From positions 3,348,001-3,412,000 of the forward strand of contig CM066300.1 in NCBI GenBank assembly GCA_033807695.1: a stretch of DNA of 64,000 nt, written 5' to 3'. Positions 33,901 through 42,733 of the stretch are shown here, in pieces. Below the pieces are notes generated by a model. It had not been told where the DNA came from. It did not search any database and saw only the letters and a list, made by a program, of their open reading frames with translations. The first letter of the stretch is position 1; each line of letters begins with the position of its first letter. A program made the translations under genes and the position numbers. The DNA is from Daedaleopsis sinensis. Taxonomy: Eukaryota; Basidiomycota; Agaricomycetes; Polyporales; Polyporaceae.

Positions 33901-35793
33901 CGGCTGATATGGCTCAGGACCCGCGACACGATTCGCAAACCTCCCCCACGTACGGCCATACGGCTGTCCTTCGAATGTGCGCTCTTCTCGTCGTGCCTCA
34001 GCCAACGCTTCCTCCTTCCGAGTGGCGTGTTTGACAAGCTTGTCGAGATTATTTCGCTCCGGACTCAGGCCTTTCTCGACCAGAGCTACACGCAGAGGAG
34101 CATTCAAACCATGCCAGAAGATATGTACGAGTTGGGACTGGGTGACGTCTGAAAAACGTTCCTTGAGGTGTTGTATGTCCCTCACAAAGTCTCGTACTTT
34201 ATTCCTCCCCTGATATGCATTCTCCAGTCGACGTCGTAGCTTAGCCTTGTAATCAATAGGAAAGCAATAGTCAAAAAGACCCTCGTATAATGTTCTGAAT
34301 GTCCAAGTACTAGCACTAGCTGCGACATGTTTCATATAGAATTTGCTAGCCTCGCCGTCCAAAAATTGTACAACAATCATTAATGCGACGTCCTCGGATA
34401 GATCGTATATTTTCCGCCAAGTATTGACCTCGTAGATCCATTGGTCGAATCTATCGAGGTTAGGCGTACCGTCCCACACAAAAGGAGGTTTGATTTTGAC
34501 GCCATGAAGTGCTTCACGTAGGCGCTTATCTTTCTTTTGTTTACTGCGGTGACGACGTTCAGCTGCCGTCTTTCCCTTCCGGCGACTATGTGCTCGTCGC
34601 TCACTCTCTGCGTCCGACTCACTAGAAGACTCCGAATCACCAACACTCGAGGAGTTCGACGAGTCCATGGAGTCGCTTGAAGAAGCAGATGAATCAGGAT
34701 CTGAAGACCCGCCAGACGAACCCTTGCGCTCGCTGGGGGTGGTCGCTTTAAACCACCCGCCCTCCGGAACTTCGGATGGGTTTCGACGGAACTGAGATGG
34801 ACCTGCTCCAAAGCCGGAGCGATGGGTAGAATTGGTATGTGTCTGTTTATTGATACCATGTCCCTGCCTGTCTTTACTAGCAGTGTCATCGCGCCGGATG
34901 CCCTTCCCTTTGTCTACCTTAGCATCTCCAATCTCCACGATGACAGCCATCACCGATACCGCCTCTACCTTTGGACGAGGAGAGTGGACTGAGATAACAT
35001 AGCCAGGTGTGTCATAGTCCTCGTCTAATACTGATGCGACCTCACGTTCATCCTCACTGACCGAGCTCCATTCCTGCCAGAAATCATCTTCAAACGAGTT
35101 GTCTAGCCCTTCGAAGTCAGGCAGAACGGGAGGCTCAGGCGAGTGAACGATCCATTCAAGAGGAAGAGGACCCAATTGATCCTCCTCATCACACAGGTCA
35201 AACCAGTTCGGGAAGAATCGCGGTTGTACAGGGATGACTACAGGTATGTGCATCGACTCGTCACTACGAGCTCCCTGTGTGGTCACCAACCAGCCACTCG
35301 TCCCTTCCGAGTCATCAGAGGGACCGTTCTCGGCCTCACTCGACGAGGAGCCCGCTTCAGCGTCCAGCTCCGATGGATATCTGTTTCCATCCTCGTCTTT
35401 TTCGGGCAGCGTTTCGACGCGCCCTGTGATTGCCTCGGGTGCAGCTGCTGCCTCCGCGCGCACCTCCTGAGGTTCCGCTGCGATCTCGCCCTCCACTCCC
35501 GAAGGACGTACATCCTCTCGAAGAGCTTGGACACGCTTGCGGGTCATGCGCCCCCCAGCCGTTTCGCCGGAGAGCTGCGCCATATCCGAAACTCCCCACC
35601 GACTCGCTAGTTCGAGGTCGGATATCTTGATCTTGGGAGCCGGACGCGCCCGGACTTCGTCCAGTCGCACTGACGTGGAAGATGAGCGTCGAGACTCACC
35701 AATGAGTCCTCCACTCTGCACCTTGCTGGCCACGGCCGCCTCGTTCGAGGTCCGTTCCATATGGGTGCTATCCTTTGCAGAAGTTGTCGACAT
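27982..35793 (-). CDS. Gag-Pol polyprotein with chromodomain and RGG-rich C-terminal extension (2603 aa)
   Basis: One uninterrupted ORF. Residues 1-430 are acidic/Ser-rich and unusual for gag. The gag core starts near 438 (FVWDGTPNLDRFDQWIY). A CCHC zinc knuckle lies near 702 (CFHCRDVGHISSGC). The aspartic protease (MLDTGSMTDMIS) is near 1057, the reverse transcriptase catalytic motif YLDDIVIY near 1380 and RNase H (VTDACLTGASGYI) near 1530. The integrase HHCC zinc finger spans about 1855-1905. The core starts near 1930 (IGIDFVGPLP), followed by ISDRDTLF and HPQTDGATERANR, giving D-D-E. A chromodomain (WEVDRILSHTG ... WVPYADVKH) spans ~2225-2270. The last ~330 residues include RGGRGGYRGGRGG repeats, a Lys/Arg cluster and an acidic tail. 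No frameshift or stop is present, so all enzymes could be functional. Confidence 0.95.
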   Translation of the reverse strand: MSTTSAKDSTHMERTSNEAAVASKVQSGGLIGESRRSSSTSVRLDEVRARPAPKIKISDLELASRWGVSDMAQLSGETAGGRMTRKRVQALREDVRPSGVEGEIAAEPQEVRAEAAAAPEAITGRVETLPEKDEDGNRYPSELDAEAGSSSSEAENGPSDDSEGTSGWLVTTQGARSDESMHIPVVIPVQPRFFPNWFDLCDEEDQLGPLPLEWIVHSPEPPVLPDFEGLDNSFEDDFWQEWSSVSEDEREVASVLDEDYDTPGYVISVHSPRPKVEAVSVMAVIVEIGDAKVDKGKGIRRDDTASKDRQGHGINKQTHTNSTHRSGFGAGPSQFRRNPSEVPEGGWFKATTPSERKGSSGGSSDPDSSASSSDSMDSSNSSSVGDSESSSESDAESERRAHSRRKGKTAAERRHRSKQKKDKRLREALHGVKIKPPFVWDGTPNLDRFDQWIYEVNTWRKIYDLSEDVALMIVVQFLDGEASKFYMKHVAASASTWTFRTLYEGLFDYCFPIDYKAKLRRRLENAYQGRNKVRDFVRDIQHLKERFSDVTQSQLVHIFWHGLNAPLRVALVEKGLSPERNNLDKLVKHATRKEEALAEARREERTFEGQPYGRTWGRFANRVAGPEPYQPSPAVQRQAAPPRKGSMGTGAGGSQSTSKPFTGQGRPHNSKTPSTPRDSNRRERPDKLPKDELDKLRAEGRCFHCRDVGHISSGCPTRKKAKAPHISVGAATVSFAELENLAERARQSHSSSLYVGSVRVDVPEVTELLQLPYFSWSRAHPAECVEYLLTLLVSYYNPGDALEAGIEPEDRFTVRTRNCEADDDVFWIIDYLAPPESPDEFEVSREQLDDPEWGIPDMLQTAWTEYAALPPRPHWGTGFPGRTEPDDRHPALYWLRARFATTLHDNFRDLHDRGDTVQVEPVSQGYRVALKGGWISTHVPHDEVRAPTFDPQSVIRSLIDLDEWIEVEGSTDSSDPGDSNNRRRRHRRFQLMSCAVSVGKNGADQRRRSKGKKMNDKPANWIPAIERTASKVKDNTRTIPMPVIVTAYVNGKPITAMLDTGSMTDMISTTVVDQLKLPKEVLAKPLPLQMAAHGSRSNINCSVTVDFAYQDVACKRTFDVVNLDNYDVVLGTPFLFQHRVAIGFNPTRIVIESPVPLPITGEEVAVVSSAVADILEGHLDQLREQLQKDAGDLCQDGARASLPPLRDINHEIPLIDEHKVYSWRPSKCPEALKPLWQEKKAAYLTSGRWQLASGTNASPMLMIPKPARDDGVLRLRTVVDKREQNANTRKLTAPLPDIDSILRNVVQHRYRSLIDGKDAYEQIRVIPEHVPRTLFTTPDGTMVSLVLQQGDVNGPATYQTVMNHIFAPYIGVFMDVYLDDIVIYSDTIEAHMSHVRTILDVLRREHFFLGADKMEFFARKLKILGHVVDEFGIAMDPHKVISVRNWKVPTNKGLLSSFLGAVGFLAPDCEGIRIPMGVLAPLTGSSRAWRWSHTHQRAFEQVKDIVHKWRDNRRVALDFSPNAPAINLVTDACLTGASGYISQGEDLQTARVITFWSGKFNSAQQNYPVHEQELLAIVESLKRFRPLLYGATFRICTDHKALEFLMRQKHLSPRQHRWMDILNEFKFTIYYIPGETNILADALSRIYSDEPLGIERASSEFVGDDGSGPVHPLQADAVSRPLFTAAAALIDFRPRRSARIARKPKAEGAYRRLAGLDGSSDSETDALDDHPAEEQLSRSDSEQVDSMAVSPDSRDDAHNLAAPSIAPQITRERETQAVDPSYDSVVSTAGELGMQIPADFRGRYREDKYFSGIVKNPNAFTHFEYRDGLLYKQHGSSYQLCVPDVTIGSRRVREVLIRHAHSLLAHLGHRKTLTYLRGEVWWPGIVADVSAYCDSCAVCATTKSATTQPLGLLRPLPVPRRPWQYIGIDFVGPLPSSQNRHGTFDMICVVIDHLTSMVHLVPVLQTYGAMQMAEVVFENVYKLHGLPERIISDRDTLFTSVFWRRLHDLLGTELRLSSSYHPQTDGATERANRTMTQMLRQCVSPDQKDWVQRLPAIELAMNMARSETTGFSPFYLNYGQLPRSLIWSSETEYPGVHKFAERMKVAIMSAHDAIIAARVTQTSRANRHRRPAGFSAGDLVYLSTRNLALPKGRARKLVPKYLGPFRISRVLVDGATYQLELSDELRAHGINNAFHASLLRPHIPNDDRRFPGRQFRQLSGFGDNPSEWEVDRILSHTGKGSDAEFEVQWSTGDVTWVPYADVKHLQALSEYCEAMGIGSIRDLGGLESRVHAAPATITAVHTCGARLVPSVVSGCIVGGRISTLRTSQSKHPSRLEGSHHPLLRSSPPSMSRGQYFAEDRIRWEQYAAAFMAWLAHPTPATYPGNPPEGYLEVYRAAHPAAPRPDDYQELIGRTFASNTGPPPPYFGQAAHTEIGPDVTMSAHAFSAFLAHTATTQGQMAQAARNMTARGGRGGYRGGRGGHGYGLGRIRAGRVGAQPISGYGAGLRGRGRGGGPFKPSTLADRMGHATVKARGKRGSRAAKKRDMRAEVEDGCRATQEPPEVPTQPEAGPSTAMDVDDAPEGPSRWTDDEEDDRMGFGDADD

Positions 35794-35860
35794 ATCAAAA
35801 GCTTTTCTAGGTTGACGAACGGGTGATCAGACCGTTCGTGTGCAGATACGAAAGAAAATG

Positions 35861-35872
35861 TCACTCAAAAAA
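35861..35872 (-). other. Candidate self-priming primer-binding site
   Basis: Just inside the 5' LTR the sense strand reads TTTTTTGAGTGA with no TGG, so no tRNA 3' end can pair there. TTGAGTGA (35861-35868 on this strand) is the exact reverse complement of TCACTCAA inside the LTR (35975-35982). In Tf1 the primer site pairs with the 5' end of the same RNA. If transcription starts near the LTR copy, 8 bp could pair. The role is inferred. Confidence 0.4.
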
Positions 35873-36224
35873 TGTGAGTACAGCAAGCGCTTCGCGAGAC
35901 TTGTAGGCTGATAAGCTGAAAGTCGGAAGTCGAAGTCGCCTGCGAACACGAGAGAGGCTCTCGAACACGAACGCTTGAGTGAGTAAGAGATCGTATCTCA
36001 AGAGACCTGGGGAATCATCCCCTCGAATACATGCTCTATGTACTGTAACTAACAAGACATGTATCTAGATAGCGTGATAAGACAGAATAAGAACGAACAT
36101 ATGAGTCATAGATAGTAATCAAATGGAGAACGAACCGGGACCGAGAAGAATGGACGCTATAAGTGAGACAGTCTAGTCGAGGCTGTCTGTCCGAAAGCGG
36201 CAACGGGAGCGCCCGTACCTTACA
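35873..36224 (-). repeat. 5' LTR of the Ty3/gypsy element (352 bp)
   Basis: Apparently identical to the copy at 27575-27926. It should carry the element's promoter. On the sense strand it starts TGTAAGGTACGG and ends GTACTCACA. Confidence 0.95.
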
Positions 36225-36229
36225 CCGGT
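36225..36229. repeat. Target-site duplication CCGGT (right)
   Basis: Matches 27570-27574. In the undisrupted gene these bases would be part of a single ACG AAA CCG G coding stretch of the SDR. Confidence 0.95.
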
Positions 36230-36661
36230 TTCGTGAAGTCGAAAATGTGCTGAATCCCAGATGATAATATAATTCCATCCAGCTGCAATGCAAGGGTAAT
36301 CAGCACGTATTTAACTCGCCTCATGTTGGCGGACATACGTCAGGATATCTGGCGACCACATCCTCGACGAATTCTCGTAGGTGGTGTTGATGTCGACACG
36401 AGGCGTCTCGATTCTATCGCCTTGTTTCGCGAGTTCGTCGAGCCTCTCTTGACGGCGACCGGACGCGATCACGATTGGTTTGCTGTCGTAATCACGGATC
36501 GCAAGAGCAACTTAGCCGCGGCCAATGCCTGCGGTCGCCCCGATGACGAGGACACAGTTCGCGTCTTTTGCCTATCATGATAGATCGTAGTAAGTGAGAT
36601 TGAGGTGGGGAACTTTCCAGAGGACATTCGGAGGTGCGTACTGATATGGTTGGGACTGCAT
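36225..36661 (-). pseudogene. 5' part of the short-chain dehydrogenase (SDR) pseudogene
   Basis: The likely start is at 36661 (MQSQPYQYAPPNVLW). After an intron with a poor GTTCCC donor comes the Rossmann motif NCVLVIGATAGIGRG, immediately followed by an in-frame TAA. Downstream, ALAIRDYDSKPIVIASGRRQ and ERLDELAKQGDRIE continue the family pattern. A frame change is then needed to reach LREFVEDVVARYPD, and after an intron LDGIILSSGIQHIFDFTKP, where the retrotransposon begins. Premature stop, frameshift and insertion are each enough to abolish the product. Some lesions could in principle be sequencing errors, but not all of them. Confidence 0.82.
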
Positions 36662-36881
36662 TTCGGAGTGCGACTCGGAGCAAGTGCGCGGCACTTGCAA
36701 TACTTGTACTACTTAACGGTGTTGTAACGGTGTTGCTGACCGCTGTAGGCGTCTAGAGGTGCTTCGCGTCTGCAGGGCTCTGCAGGGTCGGTCACATAAA
36801 TAGACCGTCTCACGTAAGCTCGTGATCGGGGTGTCTGATACTCTCTTGCACTGGCACGCAGTCCCCGGAAGCGTCGCTCAA
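36662..36881. promoter_or_regulatory. Divergent promoter, SDR pseudogene / TTC1-like
   Basis: These 220 bp separate the SDR start (leftward) from the TTC1-like start (rightward). The region remains needed for TTC1 even though the SDR is dead. Confidence 0.45.
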
Positions 36882-37939
36882 ATGGAGACCGCGGGCAACC
36901 ACAACAGCTCCTTGCCAGACCCACCTGAGGTCCGTCTTCGCTTATTATCATCGTTCACTGGCAGTAGTACTGACTTCTCACAATTAGGCTGACTTGAGAG
37001 CTGCGGAGGATCTCAAGCAAGAAGGCAATGATCACTTCCGTGCTAAATGCTGGGATGAGGCACTTGCTGCCTACAGATCTGCCCTCGGACATCTTCCCCC
37101 ACGACCGAAGCTCGACCAGTCGCGCAAAGAACCGGAGGAACCTGAGGACACCCCTGCAGTAGTCTCGGACGATGAGCCAGAATCGCGAGCGGATGAACCG
37201 AGCAAACAAATTTCTGAAAAACATGTGGCGCAGCCTGGCGAAGAGGTACCACCTAGCGAGCTTGACCTCGAATGTGCACGAGCAAGATCAATATTGAACG
37301 CAAACATCGGCGCGTGCTATGCAAAGCTCGTGAGGAACCTTGAACCTCTACCGACTCGAGCACATGATCTCATGGGATTCGTAGGGCGAGCACAAGGAAG
37401 TCGTAGCTGCATGTACCGAAGGCAGGTCTCGAATAAGCTCGTGGTACTAGGAACCTAACTGTTACGCACATAGCCCTCAAGGACGACCCCAAGTATATCA
37501 AGGCTCTGCAGAGGCGAGCAGCTGCCAACGAGCAGATTGGTTCCTGGTCATCACTATCCAGCGCACAGGAAGGTTAGTTTTTCTAGATCTGAACCTCCTG
37601 CCAATGGTAGTCTACCACAGCGGTCGCGACAGACTACAAAGCTTTGTTGGAGTTATTTCCGCCGACATCTCCAGATCTTGTCAGTACTAGGCGATCCTTG
37701 GCCAGTCTGACGCCCCGGGTGGAGGCCGCTCAGAAGCATGAAACTGCTGAGATGCTCGACAAATTGAAGGGACTCGGTAATAGCATTCTAGGTCAGCTAT
37801 TCGAACTGAAAAGCGCTCTCTTCGTCGTTTCTGACGAAGGTGATATGTAGGGAATTTCGGGTTGTCTACGAATAACTTTCAATTCACTCCTAACGGTCAA
37901 GGTGGATACTCTATGAATTTTGTCCAAGACTCTACTTGA
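36882..37939 (+). CDS. TTC1-like tetratricopeptide repeat protein
   Basis: Exons are 36882-36929, 36988-37329, 37385-37421, 37474-37572, 37633-37791 and 37851-37939 (257 aa). TPR helices start at DLKQEGNDHFRAKCWDEAL and continue through NANIGACYAKL and KALQRRAAANEQIG. An acidic Pro/Glu-rich insert splits the first repeat. The C-terminus (MLDKLKGLGNSILGNFG, then GGYSMNF) matches the end of TTC1. TTC1 is a co-chaperone-type adaptor reported to bind Hsp90 and Ras/G-alpha proteins; the fungal role is unproven. The third intron must start with GC (AAG|GCAGGT) for the frame to close as CTEALKDDPKY, so it is probably a rare GC-AG intron. Confidence 0.9.
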
Positions 37940-38713
37940 TCCACGTCGTGATGCACTTGTATCGAGTATATTGTGCTATTTTGTCATGGTTGCATGTCGC
38001 AAGTTCTCTACGCTTTTCTATCATCTTGGCTGCTTGGGCGGTGGACGATGAAAACACAGTATTGAAGCGTGCCTTCACTAGCAGTCGGTGAGTCCTGGGC
38101 CCCACATCTAACAATTGCGACTTCAACCGGTGGTAGACGAGCATTAAATACACGCATCTCGCATAGACTCTCAGCACAAGACGTGATATTGGCAGAGATC
38201 TCGTGCCTTGAGGTTGAATGAATGAAATGTGGTTAAACACAATCTACTAGATCTACGTCGGCGCGGGCGTTAATATATTGCATTCACTCCATCATTACTA
38301 GGAAGCATGCCCTCTTGGTCATTTTTGCTTCTTATAACTACTAATCGTCGGATATAATTTGTTGCGACTCGAATCTTCCATCTGGCAAGTTACTCCGACC
38401 TCCCGTTAATAAAAATGCTCATTCTACATCACGGATGCTAGCACGATGGCGGTACATGCTTGACTGTGGTGTTCTGAAATGCGGACGAGCCGGACAGGAG
38501 TGCCATGGCGCGCGGCAAGTTGAGATTTCGAATGGGTATGCATTCCAGACGTGGCTGATGGTACAACAATGTGATCTACAGGAGGGTCTGATGTCTGCCT
38601 TTGTCTACGTCCCACCATGAGTAGCAGTCCGTGGCAAGTCGACACTGTCATGCGAAAGTGCTAGTCGTGCGCGTCATACAAGCATCAGCGATCGCAGCCG
38701 CGTCGCTCAGCGC
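37940..38713. other. Convergent intergenic region
   Basis: About 770 bp lie between the 3' ends of the TTC1-like and fungalysin genes. The stretch is AT-richer than its surroundings. No gene is supported. Confidence 0.4.
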
Positions 38714-40680
38714 TCAGCAGCCCGAGGGGACGGTAGTGTCGTCGGTGAAGTTCTTCGCGTTCACACCGAGACCGCGGCTGGCGAACGCCTTCCAGATCGT
38801 GCACTTGTTCGCACCGCCGTAGCGGTTCGCGTCAGCCTGGATCCACGCATCGCGAGCGGAGGTCATGGTCGGGCTGCAGGGCTGGAGCGCGAGGGCATCG
38901 ATGAAGAGGTGGAGCCAGACCGAGTTGCCCGCGACGCTGTCGGGGTTCGTGCGCGCGCTGGCGTCGAGGCCATGCGATTTGACTAGGGCGTCGAGAACGA
39001 CGTGGAGGACGTTGGCCCAGACCTCACCGATGTCGTGCACCTCGCTAAGGTCCTTGATTGACGAGTAGCGAAGCGGGTTCGTCGACGCGGAGGTCGAGTA
39101 TGGGTGCGAGCGGATGCCGGCCGAATCGTCGATGACCCACTGGCCCATGACGAAGTCCTGGACGGAGTCGGAGGTCTGGTGGAGCCAGCTACGAGAAAAT
39201 GGATCAGCCTCGGAGCACTATCAGCAGAAGGGATGGGACGCACTCAGCGAAGGCATCAGACCAGCCCTCACCCATACCACCAGCCTCCTGGGAGTTGAGG
39301 CAACGGCCGGTACCGCCACCAGTCATGCGGTTGGTGAGACCGTGGGTGTACTCGTGCGCGACGATGTCGTTCTCGAGGGCACCATCGCGCAGGGGGCTCG
39401 TCAAGTCCCAGAGGAACATGCGCATGTGTCCGCTCTGGCCATCGGGGGGCGTGGAGAAGTCGGCGTTGTCACTGCCGGCAGAATCTTGAATGGAGATCGT
39501 CACACGGTCGTTGCCCGAGCCGCCTTTGTTGAAGTTGCTGTTCTGGAAGTTGAACCCAGCCTCGGTGAAGCCGAAGCGGTACTGGATGTCGTGCACTGTG
39601 TTGCCGAGGTAGAACGCGTTCACGCGCGCGGCGTTCACGTTTGCGGTCGTCGTGGGCGCCGTGGTGAAACTGACTGGGTAGTTGAATACGAGGCCAGAGC
39701 TCGACTGCGAGGTCGTTGATGACGTGCTGCTCTTGTAAGCGAGAATATTGTTACCCGCAGTGCTCGTGGTGTTCGTGGTGCCATCGCTGTGCCAGCCCTT
39801 GGGGGAGGCAACGGTGTCCTGGGGGTCGACCAGGGTCTGGAAGCCCTCAGTGGGGATCTCCTTGGCGATGGGGAGAACGAGGTACTGCATCGGACGCATC
39901 AGTGCCGGCATATCATCGATCTTTTCTGCCTAACTCACCGAAGCCTTGGTGACGAAGTCGATGACCGAAACGAGGTCACCGGTGTGAGCATCGACGAACG
40001 CCTCGTACCATGATCCGGCTTCGTCGTTGGCAACCTGGAAGGAGTGGGTGAGGACGAGAGATCCGTCGTCCTTGGCGAAGTATTCGAGCTGGGGCTTGGG
40101 GAACTCCTCAGACTTGAATGTGCCGTTAAGCTGCTTCTCAGCAGTGGCGATGGCATCCTCGACGGAGATGGAAGGAGTGGGGGCAGCGGTCTTCTTGGCC
40201 TTGACGAAAGAAGAGCCGAAGGCGGAGACCTTGTTGGCCTTGTTGAAGGCGACGTTCGCAACCGCGTTGGCGACCGGGACCCCCTTCACCTGCTGCTTGA
40301 AGTAGACGACGCTGGAGGCGTCGCCCGCGAACTTCGAGCGGAAGTGAACGGCGTCGGCGCTCACACCAGCGTGCGACTGAACGAAAGCGGCAGCGGATTC
40401 TTCAATCGACGCATCGGCACGCTTGGACAGAGGGTGGTCAATACCGGCCCCGAATGTCTGCAAGCCATAAGATTAGCGCAATCTTGGTAGCAAGGTATTG
40501 AGTAAGCCATACCTCGTAGGAAGACTCGGGGTGGTAAGTCTCGACGGTAAGCTCCGGAGTGATCTCGCGAGTACGGTGGGTCGCGTACTTCGCCGTCAGC
40601 GGGTATGGAACCGCGGACGCAGTGCTGGCACAGAGCACGGCAAGGTATACGGAGGCAAAGACCTTCTTGAAGGGGAACAT
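38714..40680 (-). CDS. Fungalysin (M36) secreted metallopeptidase
   Basis: Exons are 40680-40513, 40457-39939, 39884-39244 and 39188-38714 (600 aa, the usual preproenzyme size). Residues 1-23 form a signal peptide (hydrophobic SVYLAVLCASTASA). An FTP-type propeptide follows to about residue 240 (KGVPVANAVANVAFNKA; WYEAFVDAHTGDLVSVIDFV). The zinc site is HEYTHG at residues 406-410, with the third ligand Glu in GGMGEGWSD about 30 residues later. The secreted enzyme digests extracellular protein, releasing peptides for nitrogen nutrition. A TATAAAAG box lies about 150 bp upstream, fitting an inducible gene. Secretion and zinc dependence are family knowledge; the motifs are visible. Confidence 0.95.
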
Positions 40681-42733
40681 GGTTCAAGCGAGGGGTCGGT
40701 GGGGTGGTCCGTAAAGGGTTGCGGGAGTGTGCAGGGGCGGAGGAGAGACGGAGACCTGTGATAGTCTGTCTGGAGCGAGTACGGTGAACGAATTCGCCTG
40801 GAGAATTGGAGGCGAGGTCGATCCATCTTTTATACCGCCGCAAGAGGACCCAAGCCCAGCAGCGTCGCGGATTGCGCATGAATGGGAAGACGGTCGGTGC
40901 GATGGGCCCTGGGAACCGCATGGTGGAGGAATGGAGATCCATGTTGGTCGCGACCGCCGTAGCACAAGGCCATCTGCCTTTTTCGATGCAACCACGAAGT
41001 CCCCGAGCTCGCAGCACACCTATCACGAGGCGGTGAGCATGGATGCGAGATAACGAGGTGCTGGGGGCGATGTGGCATATGCCGGTCAGCGATCCTTCTA
41101 CTGTCGGTACGATCAGATGCGGCGCAACTCGCGCAACTTGCGGCCTCTACGATAGACCGCGTGGCTTCCCCAGTCAGTCCCCGGATAGGCTAGGCTGGTG
41201 TCTAATTATCCGAACCCACTTTCCGGGGATCCCTTGGACTGATAAAGGCCTGGAGTAGCCATGACCTATGTAGTATGCCAATGTATGTTAAGTCAGAAGG
41301 GAAAACGTGTTCACGGACATGAGTATCGATGGAGACATACCTGGCAGAGTATGTGACTTATCTCGACTGAGTTCACAAAGCACACGGGTTGCGAGATGCG
41401 GATGCGCTTGGACGAGCATCGCTTGGCATATGCCAAGCCTTTTGTCGAACACATTAGAAGGAATGACAACACCTCCGACGGCGACGACGTTATTCCAGGA
41501 TGTTACCATCTGTTGCGCGATCCCCTACTTGGTGTGTCAGCGTCATAGTATACCAACCGGCGCTTTCCATGCCGGCGATAGAACAATGGAACATCACGAC
41601 CAACCAGCATACAGGCAGCGCGAGGCTGCTCGAGGGCATTCCACAGATGGCACTCTATGGTCGCATATTGTATTGCAACGCGAAGAGCTGTGGAGTGTGC
41701 TTCCACTTCTGATCGCTTGTTTGGGTGATCGCGTGGACTACTGTCATGGGCGCGACTAGAAGGCTCGAGTATGAGGACTGGCAAGTCGCCGCCTCACAAG
41801 TTCCGAAAAGAATGAAGAGAGGAGATAAGGATGCATCACTATTAGTCAGAAGTCTCTGAACGCGCGCGGGGACAACTGGGACTCACCAAGAGAAGCTTAT
41901 GGTCTCAGGTTCAACCAGCTGCTAACCGCTACCATTGATAAGTATACCGTATGGCATGCGCACCCAGGAAGGAATACACACTGAGTAGCGCTCCTCCAAG
42001 CTCAGTAAGACTCAAGTTGGGATCAAGAGACGACACCACATGGATGCATTACCCGTGATACGTGCATATGATGCGTAAGAGCCAGTACGCTCTGCATGGC
42101 CAAGAACAACAACACATGACATGTACTCACTTACAGGGCGGTCATGGGAGATAGAACAAGTAGATCGATCGCTCGCCGAACTCCAGGTCAAACGGACGCA
42201 TAATTTTTGTTGGCCGGTTCGTCGGTCATCATACATTATGACTTTCCTTGAGGCGTTCCGCATGGTGAGAGAGTTCTAGAAAAATAGTAAGTACCAGTAA
42301 GGACACGCAAAGTAAGACGTGCTATTCACCTTGACTCATTGGGATTTCCTGCGCATACATGCATACATGCAAGAGAATCAAACCATATAGACACCGAACT
42401 TGGTAAGCTCATTCGTTGATAACGATCGTGCTGCTTATTGTATACTTTATTGCTCCAAGTACAAGCGCATGTGGACCGTGATGGGTATGCAATTCCATCA
42501 CGCCGCTCATGCACCACAAGCACAAGTCGCGCATGAATGGAGAGGCTGAACGCTCGGCGACGTGAGTACGATCGCTACGAGCAACGGTGATGGGATTGAT
42601 GAGAGCAGAGGTGTCCATGCGCGCCGTCGTGATCACAAATTTAAAGGCCGTACCGGGAAGCATGACTAAACTCCATATTCCAGGGGATGGAATATGTAAT
42701 GTAGCCCGGACGAGCAGTGGCTGCATATCCAGG
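40681..42733. other. Long intergenic region upstream of the fungalysin
   Basis: About 2 kb lie between the fungalysin start and the 3' end of the TMEM242-like gene. The first few hundred bases hold the fungalysin promoter. Several stop-free stretches exist further right, but none joins into a recognisable protein. Confidence 0.4.
40827..40834 (-). promoter_or_regulatory. TATA box of the fungalysin gene
   Basis: The minus strand reads TATAAAAG about 147 bp upstream of the start codon at 40680. It is a full consensus match at a plausible distance. Confidence 0.6.

Larger units (their letters stand above)
27575..36224 (-). mobile_element. Complete Ty3/gypsy chromovirus (Tf1/sushi-like), 8650 bp
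   Basis: Two apparently identical 352-bp LTRs flank a 7946-bp interior with a single 2603-codon gag-pol ORF on the minus strand, and a CCGGT duplication surrounds the whole. Domain order is gag, zinc knuckle, protease, RT, RNase H, integrase, chromodomain, the order of chromoviruses. No tRNA-type primer site (TGG start) follows the 5' LTR. A polypurine tract abuts the 3' LTR. A single fused ORF and lack of a tRNA site fit the Tf1/sushi group, which primes from its own RNA. Identical LTRs and an intact ORF mean a very recent, possibly still active insertion. It lies inside a coding exon of an SDR gene, in the same orientation. Confidence 0.95.

Noticed and set aside
28100..35815. Plus-strand frames across the retrotransposon
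   Set aside because: They are shadows of the 2603-codon minus-strand gag-pol frame.
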